From: Steroidobacteraceae bacterium
Lineage (GTDB): Bacteria; Pseudomonadota; Gammaproteobacteria; Steroidobacterales; Steroidobacteraceae
Assembly (NCBI GenBank): GCA_023253235.1
Contig: JALRHE010000284.1
Span: 1-10,357, forward strand
DNA length: 10,357 bases
Reading direction: 5' to 3'
Part shown: positions 1 to 6,151 of the stretch, in pieces
Layout: each line of letters begins with the position of its first letter
Numbering within the stretch: the stretch's first letter is position 1
Program-made: the position numbers and the translations under genes
Notes under the pieces: generated by a model
What the model saw: the letters and a program-made list of their open reading frames with translations, nothing else
What the model was told of the DNA's origin: nothing
Database searches by the model: none

Positions 1-198
1 ATCGCTGAGCTTGCCCATTGCAAGATAGAGCCCGCCACCCGCGACTAGCATGATGAACATGGGCTCACGGAGCGCATCGAGCGCAACGGCGAGGGTCGGC
101 GGACGAGCATGTCCGCCGATGATGTTGAGCCCGTCGTCGGCCAAGCGCCGCCGTGCCTCGGCCTCGCTCAGTCCCGTTGTCGTCAGGCGATCGTTCAC
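1..198 (-). CDS. Cation-transporting P-type ATPase, N-terminal fragment (cut by the window edge)
   Basis: Reading the minus strand from a GTG at 196-198 gives 66 residues open to the window edge. The start contains TGLSEAEARRRLADDGLN (about residues 8-25), which matches the N-terminal cytoplasmic domain of cation-transporting P-type ATPases (consensus GLSxxEAxxRLxxxGxN). It is followed by the start of the first membrane helix, with LREPMFIMLVAGGGLYLAMG at about 43-62; the REPM-F-L-GxxYL pattern is typical of the Ca2+/HAD-IC type. The phosphorylation motif DKTGT lies outside the window, so the transported ion cannot be told. GTG is the only likely start: the frame meets a TAG about 15 codons upstream and has no ATG or TTG between. 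No good Shine-Dalgarno is seen. It lies 40 nt downstream of sthA on the same strand, so read-through from sthA is plausible. Confidence 0.82.
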   Translation of the reverse strand, partial: MNDRLTTTGLSEAEARRRLADDGLNIIGGHARPPTLAVALDALREPMFIMLVAGGGLYLAMGKLSD

Positions 199-238
199 CT
201 GACGATTTTGCAGCCTATGGGGTGTTTTGGGCTACTTC

Positions 239-1654
239 TTAGATGCTCAGTCGATTGAGGCCGTCGAGCGCAGCCGTTTTGTAACACTCCGCGAGAGTCG
301 GGAAGTTGAAGACCGCATCGGCGAAATAATCGATTTTGCCGTTGTGTGCCATCAAAACCTGTCCGATGTGAATCAGTTCGCTCGCGCCTTCGCCCATGAT
401 GTGTACGCCGAGCAACTGACGGGATTCAGGGCTGAAGATGATCTTCAGCAGGCCAGTCCGATCGCCGATGATCTGCCCGCGCGAAATTTCGCGATAGTTC
501 GCCTTGCCGATCTCGTAGGCAATGCCCGCGGCAGTCAGTTCGTCTTCACTTTTGCCGATCGTCGAAATCTCTGGAACCGTATAGATGCCATACGGAAAGA
601 GCCCGATACCACCTTCGTGATCGTTACGCAGACCGAAAGCGTGCCGCGCCGCCGCTCTACCTTGTTCATACGACGTCGATGCCAACGACGGGAAGCCGAT
701 GACATCACCGACCGCATAAACATGCTCGACGTTGCTTTGGAAGTGCTCGTTGACGGGGATGCGGTTACGATCATCCGCTTGTACGCCTGCATTGCCGAGT
801 TGTAGGCGTTCGGTCGCTCCGACACGACCGATCGAATAGAGCGCTGCTTCTGCGTGAAGGACTTTGCCGCTCTTCAGTCGCACTTCGACCGGTTTTGAGA
901 CGCCATTGATGACGTCGATTTCGGCGACTTCTTCGCCGAGACGCATGGTGACATTGCTCTGTTGCACGACATACGTGAGAGCCGCCGAAATCTCGTGATC
1001 GAGAAACGGCAGTAGTGTCGGCCGCTTGTCCACCACGGTGACACGCACGCCTAGCGCCGCGAACATGGTGGCGTATTCGATGCCGATGACACCGGCGCCA
1101 ACGACGATGATCGACCTCGGCAGACGCTCGAGCCCAAGCACATCGTCACTCGTGAAAACGCGTTGACCATCGAAAGGGATGTGCGTGTCGCGCGCAGCTT
1201 CGGTACCGCAGGCGATCACAACCTTGCGGGCCGTGATCTGTCGCTTGCCATGTCTTCCTTCGGTGGTCAGCTCGATGAGATGCGGGTCGAGAAACGTCGC
1301 GGTTGCCTCGATGAGCTCGACGCGGTTACGCGTCATCTGGTTGCGGATGACGTCGATCTCCGATCGAACGACTTGCTGCACTCGGTAGAGAAGATCGTCG
1401 ATGGTGATCTCTTGCTTCACGCGATACGACGATCCGTAGATGCCGCGTTCGCGATAACCCGACAAGTGCAGGACTGCCTCTCGAAACGTCTTCGAGGGAA
1501 TCGTGCCGTAGTTGACGCAGATACCACCGACGGTTCTTGCTCGCTCGATGATCGCAACAGACTTGCCTAGCTTGGCCGCCTGGATGGCCGCCCTTTGACC
1601 GGACGGACCCGATCCGATGACTACGAGGTCGTAGTCGAACCCGCGCTCCCCCAT
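239..1654 (-). CDS. sthA: Soluble pyridine nucleotide transhydrogenase (Si-specific NAD(P)+ transhydrogenase)
   Basis: A 471-residue cytoplasmic FAD enzyme that exchanges reducing equivalents between NADPH and NAD+, usually draining excess NADPH. Length matches the family (E. coli SthA is about 466). The FAD-binding GSGPSG is at 14-19. The active-site segment reads VGGICVNYGTIPSK (42-55): Cys46 is kept but the second redox cysteine of lipoamide dehydrogenase and glutathione reductase is Thr51. This loss of the CxxxxC disulfide is the SthA hallmark and separates it from Lpd. The second dinucleotide site GAGVIG is at 186-191, and the second FAD motif HVYAVGDVIGFPSLAS lies near 310-325. The C-terminal dimerisation domain carries FNFPTLAE and ends in ALDGLNRLSI, close to the E. 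coli ending. A Shine-Dalgarno AGGGGA lies 5 nt before the ATG. It is divergent from maeB and followed by the P-type ATPase fragment. Confidence 0.95.
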   Translation of the reverse strand: MGERGFDYDLVVIGSGPSGQRAAIQAAKLGKSVAIIERARTVGGICVNYGTIPSKTFREAVLHLSGYRERGIYGSSYRVKQEITIDDLLYRVQQVVRSEIDVIRNQMTRNRVELIEATATFLDPHLIELTTEGRHGKRQITARKVVIACGTEAARDTHIPFDGQRVFTSDDVLGLERLPRSIIVVGAGVIGIEYATMFAALGVRVTVVDKRPTLLPFLDHEISAALTYVVQQSNVTMRLGEEVAEIDVINGVSKPVEVRLKSGKVLHAEAALYSIGRVGATERLQLGNAGVQADDRNRIPVNEHFQSNVEHVYAVGDVIGFPSLASTSYEQGRAAARHAFGLRNDHEGGIGLFPYGIYTVPEISTIGKSEDELTAAGIAYEIGKANYREISRGQIIGDRTGLLKIIFSPESRQLLGVHIMGEGASELIHIGQVLMAHNGKIDYFADAVFNFPTLAECYKTAALDGLNRLSI

Positions 1655-1659
1655 ATTGA

Positions 1660-1665
1660 TCCCCT
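1660..1665 (-). promoter_or_regulatory. Shine-Dalgarno site of sthA
   Basis: On the minus strand AGGGGA ends 5 nt before the sthA ATG (1652-1654). This supports the chosen start. Confidence 0.7.
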
Positions 1666-1703
1666 TTGGATCTTGTTGATGTTGTGCATCGGATCCTAAT
1701 TTG

Positions 1704-1778
1704 ATCTCGGTGGGGATTCAAACCCCTGCCTTCCGGCATGGCGAGCCTCTATAGTGCCCGACCATACTGGGGGGAGAT
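1704..1778 (+). promoter_or_regulatory. Hairpin-rich divergent spacer and maeB 5' leader
   Basis: The 127-bp sthA/maeB spacer holds two adjacent perfect stem-loops. The first pairs GGGG (1712-1715) with CCCC (1723-1726) around a 7-nt loop. The second pairs TGCC (1727-1730) with GGCA (1735-1738) around 4 nt. A distant complement, ATCTC (1704-1708) with GAGAT (1774-1778), would enclose both and pair with the end of the maeB Shine-Dalgarno region. CCCC at 1723-1726 could also pair with the G-run of that Shine-Dalgarno, giving an alternative fold. The pairings are read directly from the sequence; any regulatory role is inference. A TATAGT at 1750-1755 could be a plus-strand -10 element but has no convincing -35. 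Confidence 0.35.
1769..1776 (+). promoter_or_regulatory. Shine-Dalgarno site of maeB
   Basis: GGGGGGAG ends 5 nt before the ATG at 1782. It is strong and G-rich, and supports this start. It can also base-pair with upstream segments of the leader. Confidence 0.75.
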
Positions 1779-1781
1779 GAC

Positions 1782-3032
1782 ATGTCTGACGAGGCTTTGC
1801 GCCAGGCAGCGCTCGCGTATCACGCGATGCCGCGGCCGGGAAAGATTGGTACGCACGTTTTCAAGCCGGCTGAATCGAGTCGCGATCTCGCGCTGGCCTA
1901 CAGCCCCGGTGTTGCAGAGCCCGTATTGGCGATCGCCGCAGATCCGGAGGCCGCATACGAGTACACCAACAAGGGCAATCTGATCGGGATCGTGACCGAT
2001 GGGTCGGCCATTTTGGGGCTCGGTAATCTCGGTGCGCTGGCAAGCAAGCCCGTGATGGAAGGTAAGGCGCTGCTATTCAAGCGATTCGCAGACCTTGATT
2101 GTGTGGATATCGAGATCAACGCGGAGAGCGCTGAAAGCTTCATCGATACGGTCGCTCGCATCGCCGATAGCTTCGGCGGTATCAACATCGAAGACGTGGG
2201 CGCCCCACAGTGCTTCGCGATCGAAGAGGCGCTGAAGGTACGCTGCAAGGTGCCCGTGTTCCACGACGATCAACACGGCACGGCCATCTGCGTGGTTGCC
2301 GGTTTATTGAATGCGCTCGAGTTGCAAGGTAAGCGTCTCGACGAGGTGAAGATCGTGTGCCTCGGCAGCGGTGCTGCTGGTACCGCGACCTTGCGTCTGT
2401 TGCGATCGATGGGCGTTCCGGTGACCAATATGACAGCCGTTGATCGGCAGGGTGTCATTCACGCCGGGCGTGAAAATTTGCCCGACTATAAAGCCGAGTT
2501 TGCCAACGAGAGTCCTCATCGCACGCTGGCAGATGCGTTACGGGGCGCCGATGTGTTCATCGGGGTTTCGGCTGCTGGCCTACTCGATGCCGAGTTGCTT
2601 CGATCCATGGCGCCGCGGCCCGTGATTTTTGCGCTTGCGAATCCCGAGCCTGAGGTTCGACCTTCAGCGGCGCGGGCGATCCGCGACGATGTGATCGTCG
2701 CTACCGGGCGATCGGATTTTCCAAACCAGGTGAACAATGTGCTGTGCTTTCCGTTCATCTTTCGTGGTGCGCTCGATGTGCGCGCACATGCCATCACCGA
2801 AGAGATGAAGATTGCTGCAGCGCATGCGATTGCCAATCTCACGAAAGAGAGTGTTCCGGCAGAGGTGATCAAGGCCTATCCCGATGTCACGGGCCTCGCC
2901 TTCGGACCCGAATACATCCTGCCGAAGCCCATGGACCCTCGTCTGCGCGAGGTCGTGGCAAGCGCGGTGGCCAAAGCGGCCATCGCAAGTGGTGTTGCGG
3001 GTAAGGCGTATCCCTCTCATTATGTGAAGTGA
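1782..3032 (+). CDS. maeB: NADP-dependent malic enzyme, short form without the phosphotransacetylase domain
   Basis: A 416-residue cytoplasmic enzyme of the bacterial malic enzyme family: malate + NADP+ to pyruvate + CO2 + NADPH. The N-terminal malic domain has YSPGVAEP at 40-47 (catalytic Tyr40) and SKPVMEGK at 88-95 (Lys95 as the proton-transfer lysine). The metal ligands fit Glu137-Asp138 in NIEDVGAPQ and Asp163 in FHDDQHGTA. The nucleotide-binding domain has GSGAAG at 195-200, and further on the family signature ATGRSDFPNQVNNVLCFPF. E. coli MaeB is about 759 residues because of a C-terminal phosphotransacetylase-like domain. Here the protein ends after the malic enzyme domains and the next gene is unrelated to that domain, so this is a genuine short form. 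NADP preference is inferred from the family. It is divergent from sthA, and its TGA overlaps the next gene's ATG by one base. Confidence 0.94.
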   Translation: MSDEALRQAALAYHAMPRPGKIGTHVFKPAESSRDLALAYSPGVAEPVLAIAADPEAAYEYTNKGNLIGIVTDGSAILGLGNLGALASKPVMEGKALLFKRFADLDCVDIEINAESAESFIDTVARIADSFGGINIEDVGAPQCFAIEEALKVRCKVPVFHDDQHGTAICVVAGLLNALELQGKRLDEVKIVCLGSGAAGTATLRLLRSMGVPVTNMTAVDRQGVIHAGRENLPDYKAEFANESPHRTLADALRGADVFIGVSAAGLLDAELLRSMAPRPVIFALANPEPEVRPSAARAIRDDVIVATGRSDFPNQVNNVLCFPFIFRGALDVRAHAITEEMKIAAAHAIANLTKESVPAEVIKAYPDVTGLAFGPEYILPKPMDPRLREVVASAVAKAAIASGVAGKAYPSHYVK

Positions 3033-3655
3033 TGACACCAGGGCAGTACAGTCGGTTCGCGCTTTTCACCGTGATCGGTGCGGTGCTGTGGCTCGGCTTT
3101 CTGCCCTTCTACGATTGGCTGTTCTCCTGGACGGAGCATGTGCCCGGCATCAACTGGGTTTATCTGCCGCATGGCGTGCGCGTGATGTTGGTGTTGTTGT
3201 TGGGCGCTGCGGGTGCACTTGGCTTCACCCTCGGCGCCGTCATCTACACTCAGCTCACAGGCTACGGTCCAACTTTTGATCCCCCGCTAGATCTCGCCCT
3301 TGCAGTGATTCCGGGGCTCGCTGCGTGGCTCGCCGTCATGCTGACCTTTCGTCAGTGGCCAGGTCGTAGTCTTCAGCCTCTAGCTAGCTCGAGTACGCAC
3401 TCAATGGACGGGCGTAGACTTTTGTTGCTGGCATTCGCTTCGGCCATTCTGAACTCCACATCTCACATAACGACACGTTATGCGTTCGGAAACGAGTCGC
3501 ATGATTGGGTTGATCTGTGGACCGCTATGTTCGTTGGTGATCTTTTTGGCGCACTATTTCTCCTGTACACCCTGAAGGGGTGTATCTTGCTCTTCGACAA
3601 CATCAAGTCAGCAGCACTTCATCATGAGCGAAAAACCAAACCCGAATCTCCTTGA
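3032..3655 (+). CDS. Polytopic inner-membrane protein with MASE1-like features
   Basis: A 207-residue hydrophobic protein with about five predicted membrane segments: roughly 9-30, 49-75, 86-106, 129-147 and 160-185. Two stretches resemble MASE1 sensory membrane domains: VYLPHGVRVMLVLLLGAAG (43-61, compare the WPPxGxAxAxLLLxG pattern) and DLWTAMFVGDLFGALFLL (161-178, compare WxxxFLGDxLGxLxxxPLL). MASE1 proteins normally carry a cytoplasmic signalling domain, but here only a short basic tail follows. I chose the ATG at 3032, which overlaps the maeB stop as TGATG and suggests translational coupling; a GTG one codon earlier is possible. The 3' end overlaps the next gene by 32 nt in another frame. 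The MASE1 similarity is judged by eye, and the function is unknown. Confidence 0.8.
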   Translation: MTPGQYSRFALFTVIGAVLWLGFLPFYDWLFSWTEHVPGINWVYLPHGVRVMLVLLLGAAGALGFTLGAVIYTQLTGYGPTFDPPLDLALAVIPGLAAWLAVMLTFRQWPGRSLQPLASSSTHSMDGRRLLLLAFASAILNSTSHITTRYAFGNESHDWVDLWTAMFVGDLFGALFLLYTLKGCILLFDNIKSAALHHERKTKPESP

Positions 3656-3986
3656 TCTCTATCTGAGATTTCGTTGGCTCGTCGACGGTCTGAAGAGTCT
3701 GCCGTCCGCTGATGTGCTTTCCATCCCGAATGTCGAGTTGCTGCTCGCTGACATCACCCAGGCGTGGAAGAGCGGTGATCCGTATCCGATCAACAAACTG
3801 CTTGATCGGCAGGAGATGGGTCACTTCAACACGGTGCGCAAGCGAATCCATCAGCTCAAAGATGCCGGTCTTGTCGAGTTTCAGGGCACGGCGTCCGATT
3901 CCCGCGTGAAGTTGGTCGTGCCGACCGAGAAGGCGTTGCGCTATTTCGAAGAATACGCCGCCGTCATTCGGCAGGTTGGGCGTTAA
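3624..3986 (+). CDS. MarR-like winged helix-turn-helix protein
   Basis: A 120-residue soluble protein. Residues about 55-100 read as a winged helix-turn-helix: a helix around INKLLDRQEMG, a recognition-helix candidate HFNTVRKRIHQLKDAGLV (67-84), and a wing DSRVKLVVPTEKALRY (92-107) like the MarR wing (D-R-x-K-x-V-x-x-T-x-x-G/A). The N-terminal 50 residues look like a helical dimerisation region. It is a little short for MarR (usually 135-150), so it may be a related wHTH family. The start has a poor Shine-Dalgarno and lies 32 nt inside the membrane-protein gene, suggesting coupled translation and a working pair. Its 3' end overlaps the convergent glgB by 23 nt. The ligand and targets are unknown; maeB, sthA or its own operon are guesses only. 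Confidence 0.78.
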   Translation: MSEKPNPNLLDLYLRFRWLVDGLKSLPSADVLSIPNVELLLADITQAWKSGDPYPINKLLDRQEMGHFNTVRKRIHQLKDAGLVEFQGTASDSRVKLVVPTEKALRYFEEYAAVIRQVGR

Positions 3987-6138
3987 AGACTGATTGGCAG
4001 GTTAGAAAAATCGTTGCGAGTGGTGGGACGCGTACAACGATTGAATGATTTTTGCCATGAGCGGCTTTCTTTTCGGAGTGGGCCCGTCCCAGCGGTGTGC
4101 CGATGTTCTTGCCACCGTAGTGTTCCGAATCGGTATTGAGCCGCTCTTCGTAGACGCCGGCGAAGGGAACGCCCACCCGATAGCCCTCGCGCGCTGCCGG
4201 GGTGAAGTTGCAAATCACGATCACAGCCGATTCTTTGCCAGAGCCTATTCGCGAGAAGGCGATCAGCGATTGCTGGTGATTGTCGACGTCTAACCATTCG
4301 AATCCCGCGCGATCGTGATCGCGTTCGTGTAGCGGCGGTACCTCGCGCAGAAGTCTGTTTAAGTCGCGAACGAGTCGTTGCACACCGCGGTGAAGATCGT
4401 CGGTGAGCAAATTCCAGTCGAGCTCGGCCCCATGGTTCCACTCTCGCTCTTGGGCGAACTCGGTGCCCATGAAGAGCAGCTTTTTTCCTGGGTGGGCGTA
4501 CATGAAACCCAGATACGCTCGTAGATTGGAAAACTTCTGCTGACGCGTGCCTGGCGTTCGGCCGAGAAGCGAGCCTTTCCCATGCACGACCTCATCATGC
4601 GAGATGGGCAGGATGAAGTTTTCGCTGTATGCGTAGGAGATATTGAAAGTCAGCTCGTTGTGGTGGTGTCGACGGTGGATCGGTTCGCGACCGATGTACC
4701 GCAAAGTGTCGTTCATCCATCCCATGTTCCACTTGTAGTGGAACCCGAGGCCGCCGAGATACGTGGGATGCGACACCTGTGGAAAGGCAGTCGACTCTTC
4801 GGCGATGACGATCGCTCCGGGACGATGTTTTCCCACGAGTTCGTTCAGTTGCCGCAAGAACTGGATCGCCTCGAGGTTTTCTTTGCCACCATGTTCATTC
4901 GGTAGCCACTCGCCATGACGACGACTGTAGTCTCGATAAAGCATGGAAGCGACGGCATCGACGCGTAGCCCATCGACATCGAAAGCCTCGAGCCAGTGCA
5001 GGGCGCTTCCGAGCAGAAAGTTCCTCACCTGCGGCTTTTTGAAATCATAGATCAGCGTATTCCAGTCCGGATGTCTCCCCTCACGTGGATCTGCATATTC
5101 AAATAGGGGGCTGCCATCGAATCGCGCTAGTCCGTGTGCATCGGATGGGAAATGTGCGGGCACCCAATCGACGATGACACCGATACCTGCCGCGTGGCAG
5201 GCGGCGACAAAGCGACGGAAGTCTTCGGCGCTGCCATGTCGAGATGTCGCAGCATAGAGGCCGGTGGGCTGGTAGCCCCAAGACTCATCGAGTGGATACT
5301 CCGTGATAGGCAGTAGTTCGATGTGGCTGAAGCCTAGCTCAACTACATAGGGAATCAGCGTCTCGCGGAGTTCGTCCCAGTCGGCAAAGCGACGTCCGGG
5401 CTTGCGCGAGTAGCGCCAAGAGCCGGCATGAACTTCGTAAATGCTGATCGGCGCATCGAATCGATTGCGTCGTAGCGACGTCGGGTCGCACTCGATGGGT
5501 TTGAGCGCTGTACTGACGATGCTGGCGTTGGAGGGGCGAAGTTCGACGCGCCGCGCAAATGGATCGGCTTTTTGGCCCACACGTCGACCGCGACGGTCTT
5601 TCAAAGAATATTTGTACAGAGCGCCGTCGATAACCCCGGGGATGAACAACTCCCAGACGCCACTTTTCCCGCGAAGCCGCATGGGGTGGCGTCGTTCGTC
5701 CCAGAAGTTGAAATCACCGACGACACTCACGCTACTCGCATTCGGCGCCCACACGGCAAATCGAGTTCCATCAACGCCCTGGCTTTGCATCCGTTGTGCT
5801 CCGAGCACCTCGTGAGGACGCAGTAGCGTGCCTTCGGCGAAAAGCCAAAGATCTGTTTCGGTGATGTTCGGTGCGTGTCGGTAGGGATCATCGAAGATCC
5901 AGGTACTGCCATCCGCCCAAGTCGCTCGCAGTCGATAGTCCGTGAGTTCCCGGTCGACCGAAAGCTGAAAGGATCCATCGGGATGCAGCTGCGAGAAAAA
6001 TCCCAGTGACTTGCTGCCGTTCGAATCGAGCAACTCGAGTGTGCAGGCATCGGGTTGGAAGACTCGCACGATCGTGCGACCGTCTTGGCTTCGATGGGGA
6101 CCGCGATCGGTGATGGAGAGGGCGTTGTCGCGGCGCAT
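3964..6138 (-). CDS. glgB: 1,4-alpha-glucan (glycogen) branching enzyme, GH13
   Basis: A 724-residue cytoplasmic enzyme that cuts alpha-1,4 glucan chains and rejoins them as alpha-1,6 branches; E. coli GlgB is 728. In order: an N1 beta domain (about 20-100, ending NITETDLWLFAEG), a CBM48 domain (about 105-215, with TRFAVWAPNASSVSVVGDFN), the GH13 barrel (about 235-600) and a C-terminal beta domain ending PPLATIFL. Catalytic residues are visible: nucleophile Asp394 in DGLRVDAV, acid/base Glu447 in IVIAEEST, and transition-state stabiliser Asp515 in PISHDEVVHGKGSLL. The spacing matches E. coli Asp405/Glu458/Asp526. It starts 13 nt after the glgP stop with only a weak Shine-Dalgarno, so it is clearly in the glgP operon. 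The last 23 nt overlap the end of the convergent MarR-like gene. A few extra residues follow the usual C-terminus. Confidence 0.96.
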   Translation of the reverse strand: MRRDNALSITDRGPHRSQDGRTIVRVFQPDACTLELLDSNGSKSLGFFSQLHPDGSFQLSVDRELTDYRLRATWADGSTWIFDDPYRHAPNITETDLWLFAEGTLLRPHEVLGAQRMQSQGVDGTRFAVWAPNASSVSVVGDFNFWDERRHPMRLRGKSGVWELFIPGVIDGALYKYSLKDRRGRRVGQKADPFARRVELRPSNASIVSTALKPIECDPTSLRRNRFDAPISIYEVHAGSWRYSRKPGRRFADWDELRETLIPYVVELGFSHIELLPITEYPLDESWGYQPTGLYAATSRHGSAEDFRRFVAACHAAGIGVIVDWVPAHFPSDAHGLARFDGSPLFEYADPREGRHPDWNTLIYDFKKPQVRNFLLGSALHWLEAFDVDGLRVDAVASMLYRDYSRRHGEWLPNEHGGKENLEAIQFLRQLNELVGKHRPGAIVIAEESTAFPQVSHPTYLGGLGFHYKWNMGWMNDTLRYIGREPIHRRHHHNELTFNISYAYSENFILPISHDEVVHGKGSLLGRTPGTRQQKFSNLRAYLGFMYAHPGKKLLFMGTEFAQEREWNHGAELDWNLLTDDLHRGVQRLVRDLNRLLREVPPLHERDHDRAGFEWLDVDNHQQSLIAFSRIGSGKESAVIVICNFTPAAREGYRVGVPFAGVYEERLNTDSEHYGGKNIGTPLGRAHSEKKAAHGKNHSIVVRVPPLATIFLTCQSVFNAQPAE
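4009..4042. terminator. Terminator-like inverted repeat inside the glgB 3' end
   Basis: AATCGTTG (4009-4016) and CAACGATT (4035-4042) are perfect 8-bp complements around an 18-nt loop. On the minus strand a run of five T follows the stem at once; on the plus strand a five-T run (4049-4053) follows 6 nt later. The stem is only half GC, and it lies in coding sequence for the conserved glgB C-terminus, so chance is quite possible. It is the only candidate I see for ending the plus-strand maeB transcript. Confidence 0.25.
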
Positions 6139-6151
6139 CGGGCTAGCCTAC

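Noticed and set aside
227..805. A 192-codon plus-strand frame opposite the 3' part of sthA.
   Set aside because: It is antisense to conserved SthA sequence and has no family resemblance.
239..1654. Alternative call of dihydrolipoamide dehydrogenase for the FAD protein.
   Set aside because: The second active-site cysteine is Thr51, and the C-terminal part matches SthA rather than Lpd.
1704..1778. Possible tRNA gene on the minus strand: a T-arm-like GGGG-TTTGAAT-CCCC, a 5-bp acceptor-like closing pair and a near-tRNA length of 75 nt.
   Set aside because: The T-loop has T instead of the invariant C56, the acceptor stem has only 5 of 7 pairs, the D and anticodon stems are at best 3 bp, the anticodon loop lacks U33, and no CCA follows. 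A decayed tRNA or chance is more likely than a working gene.
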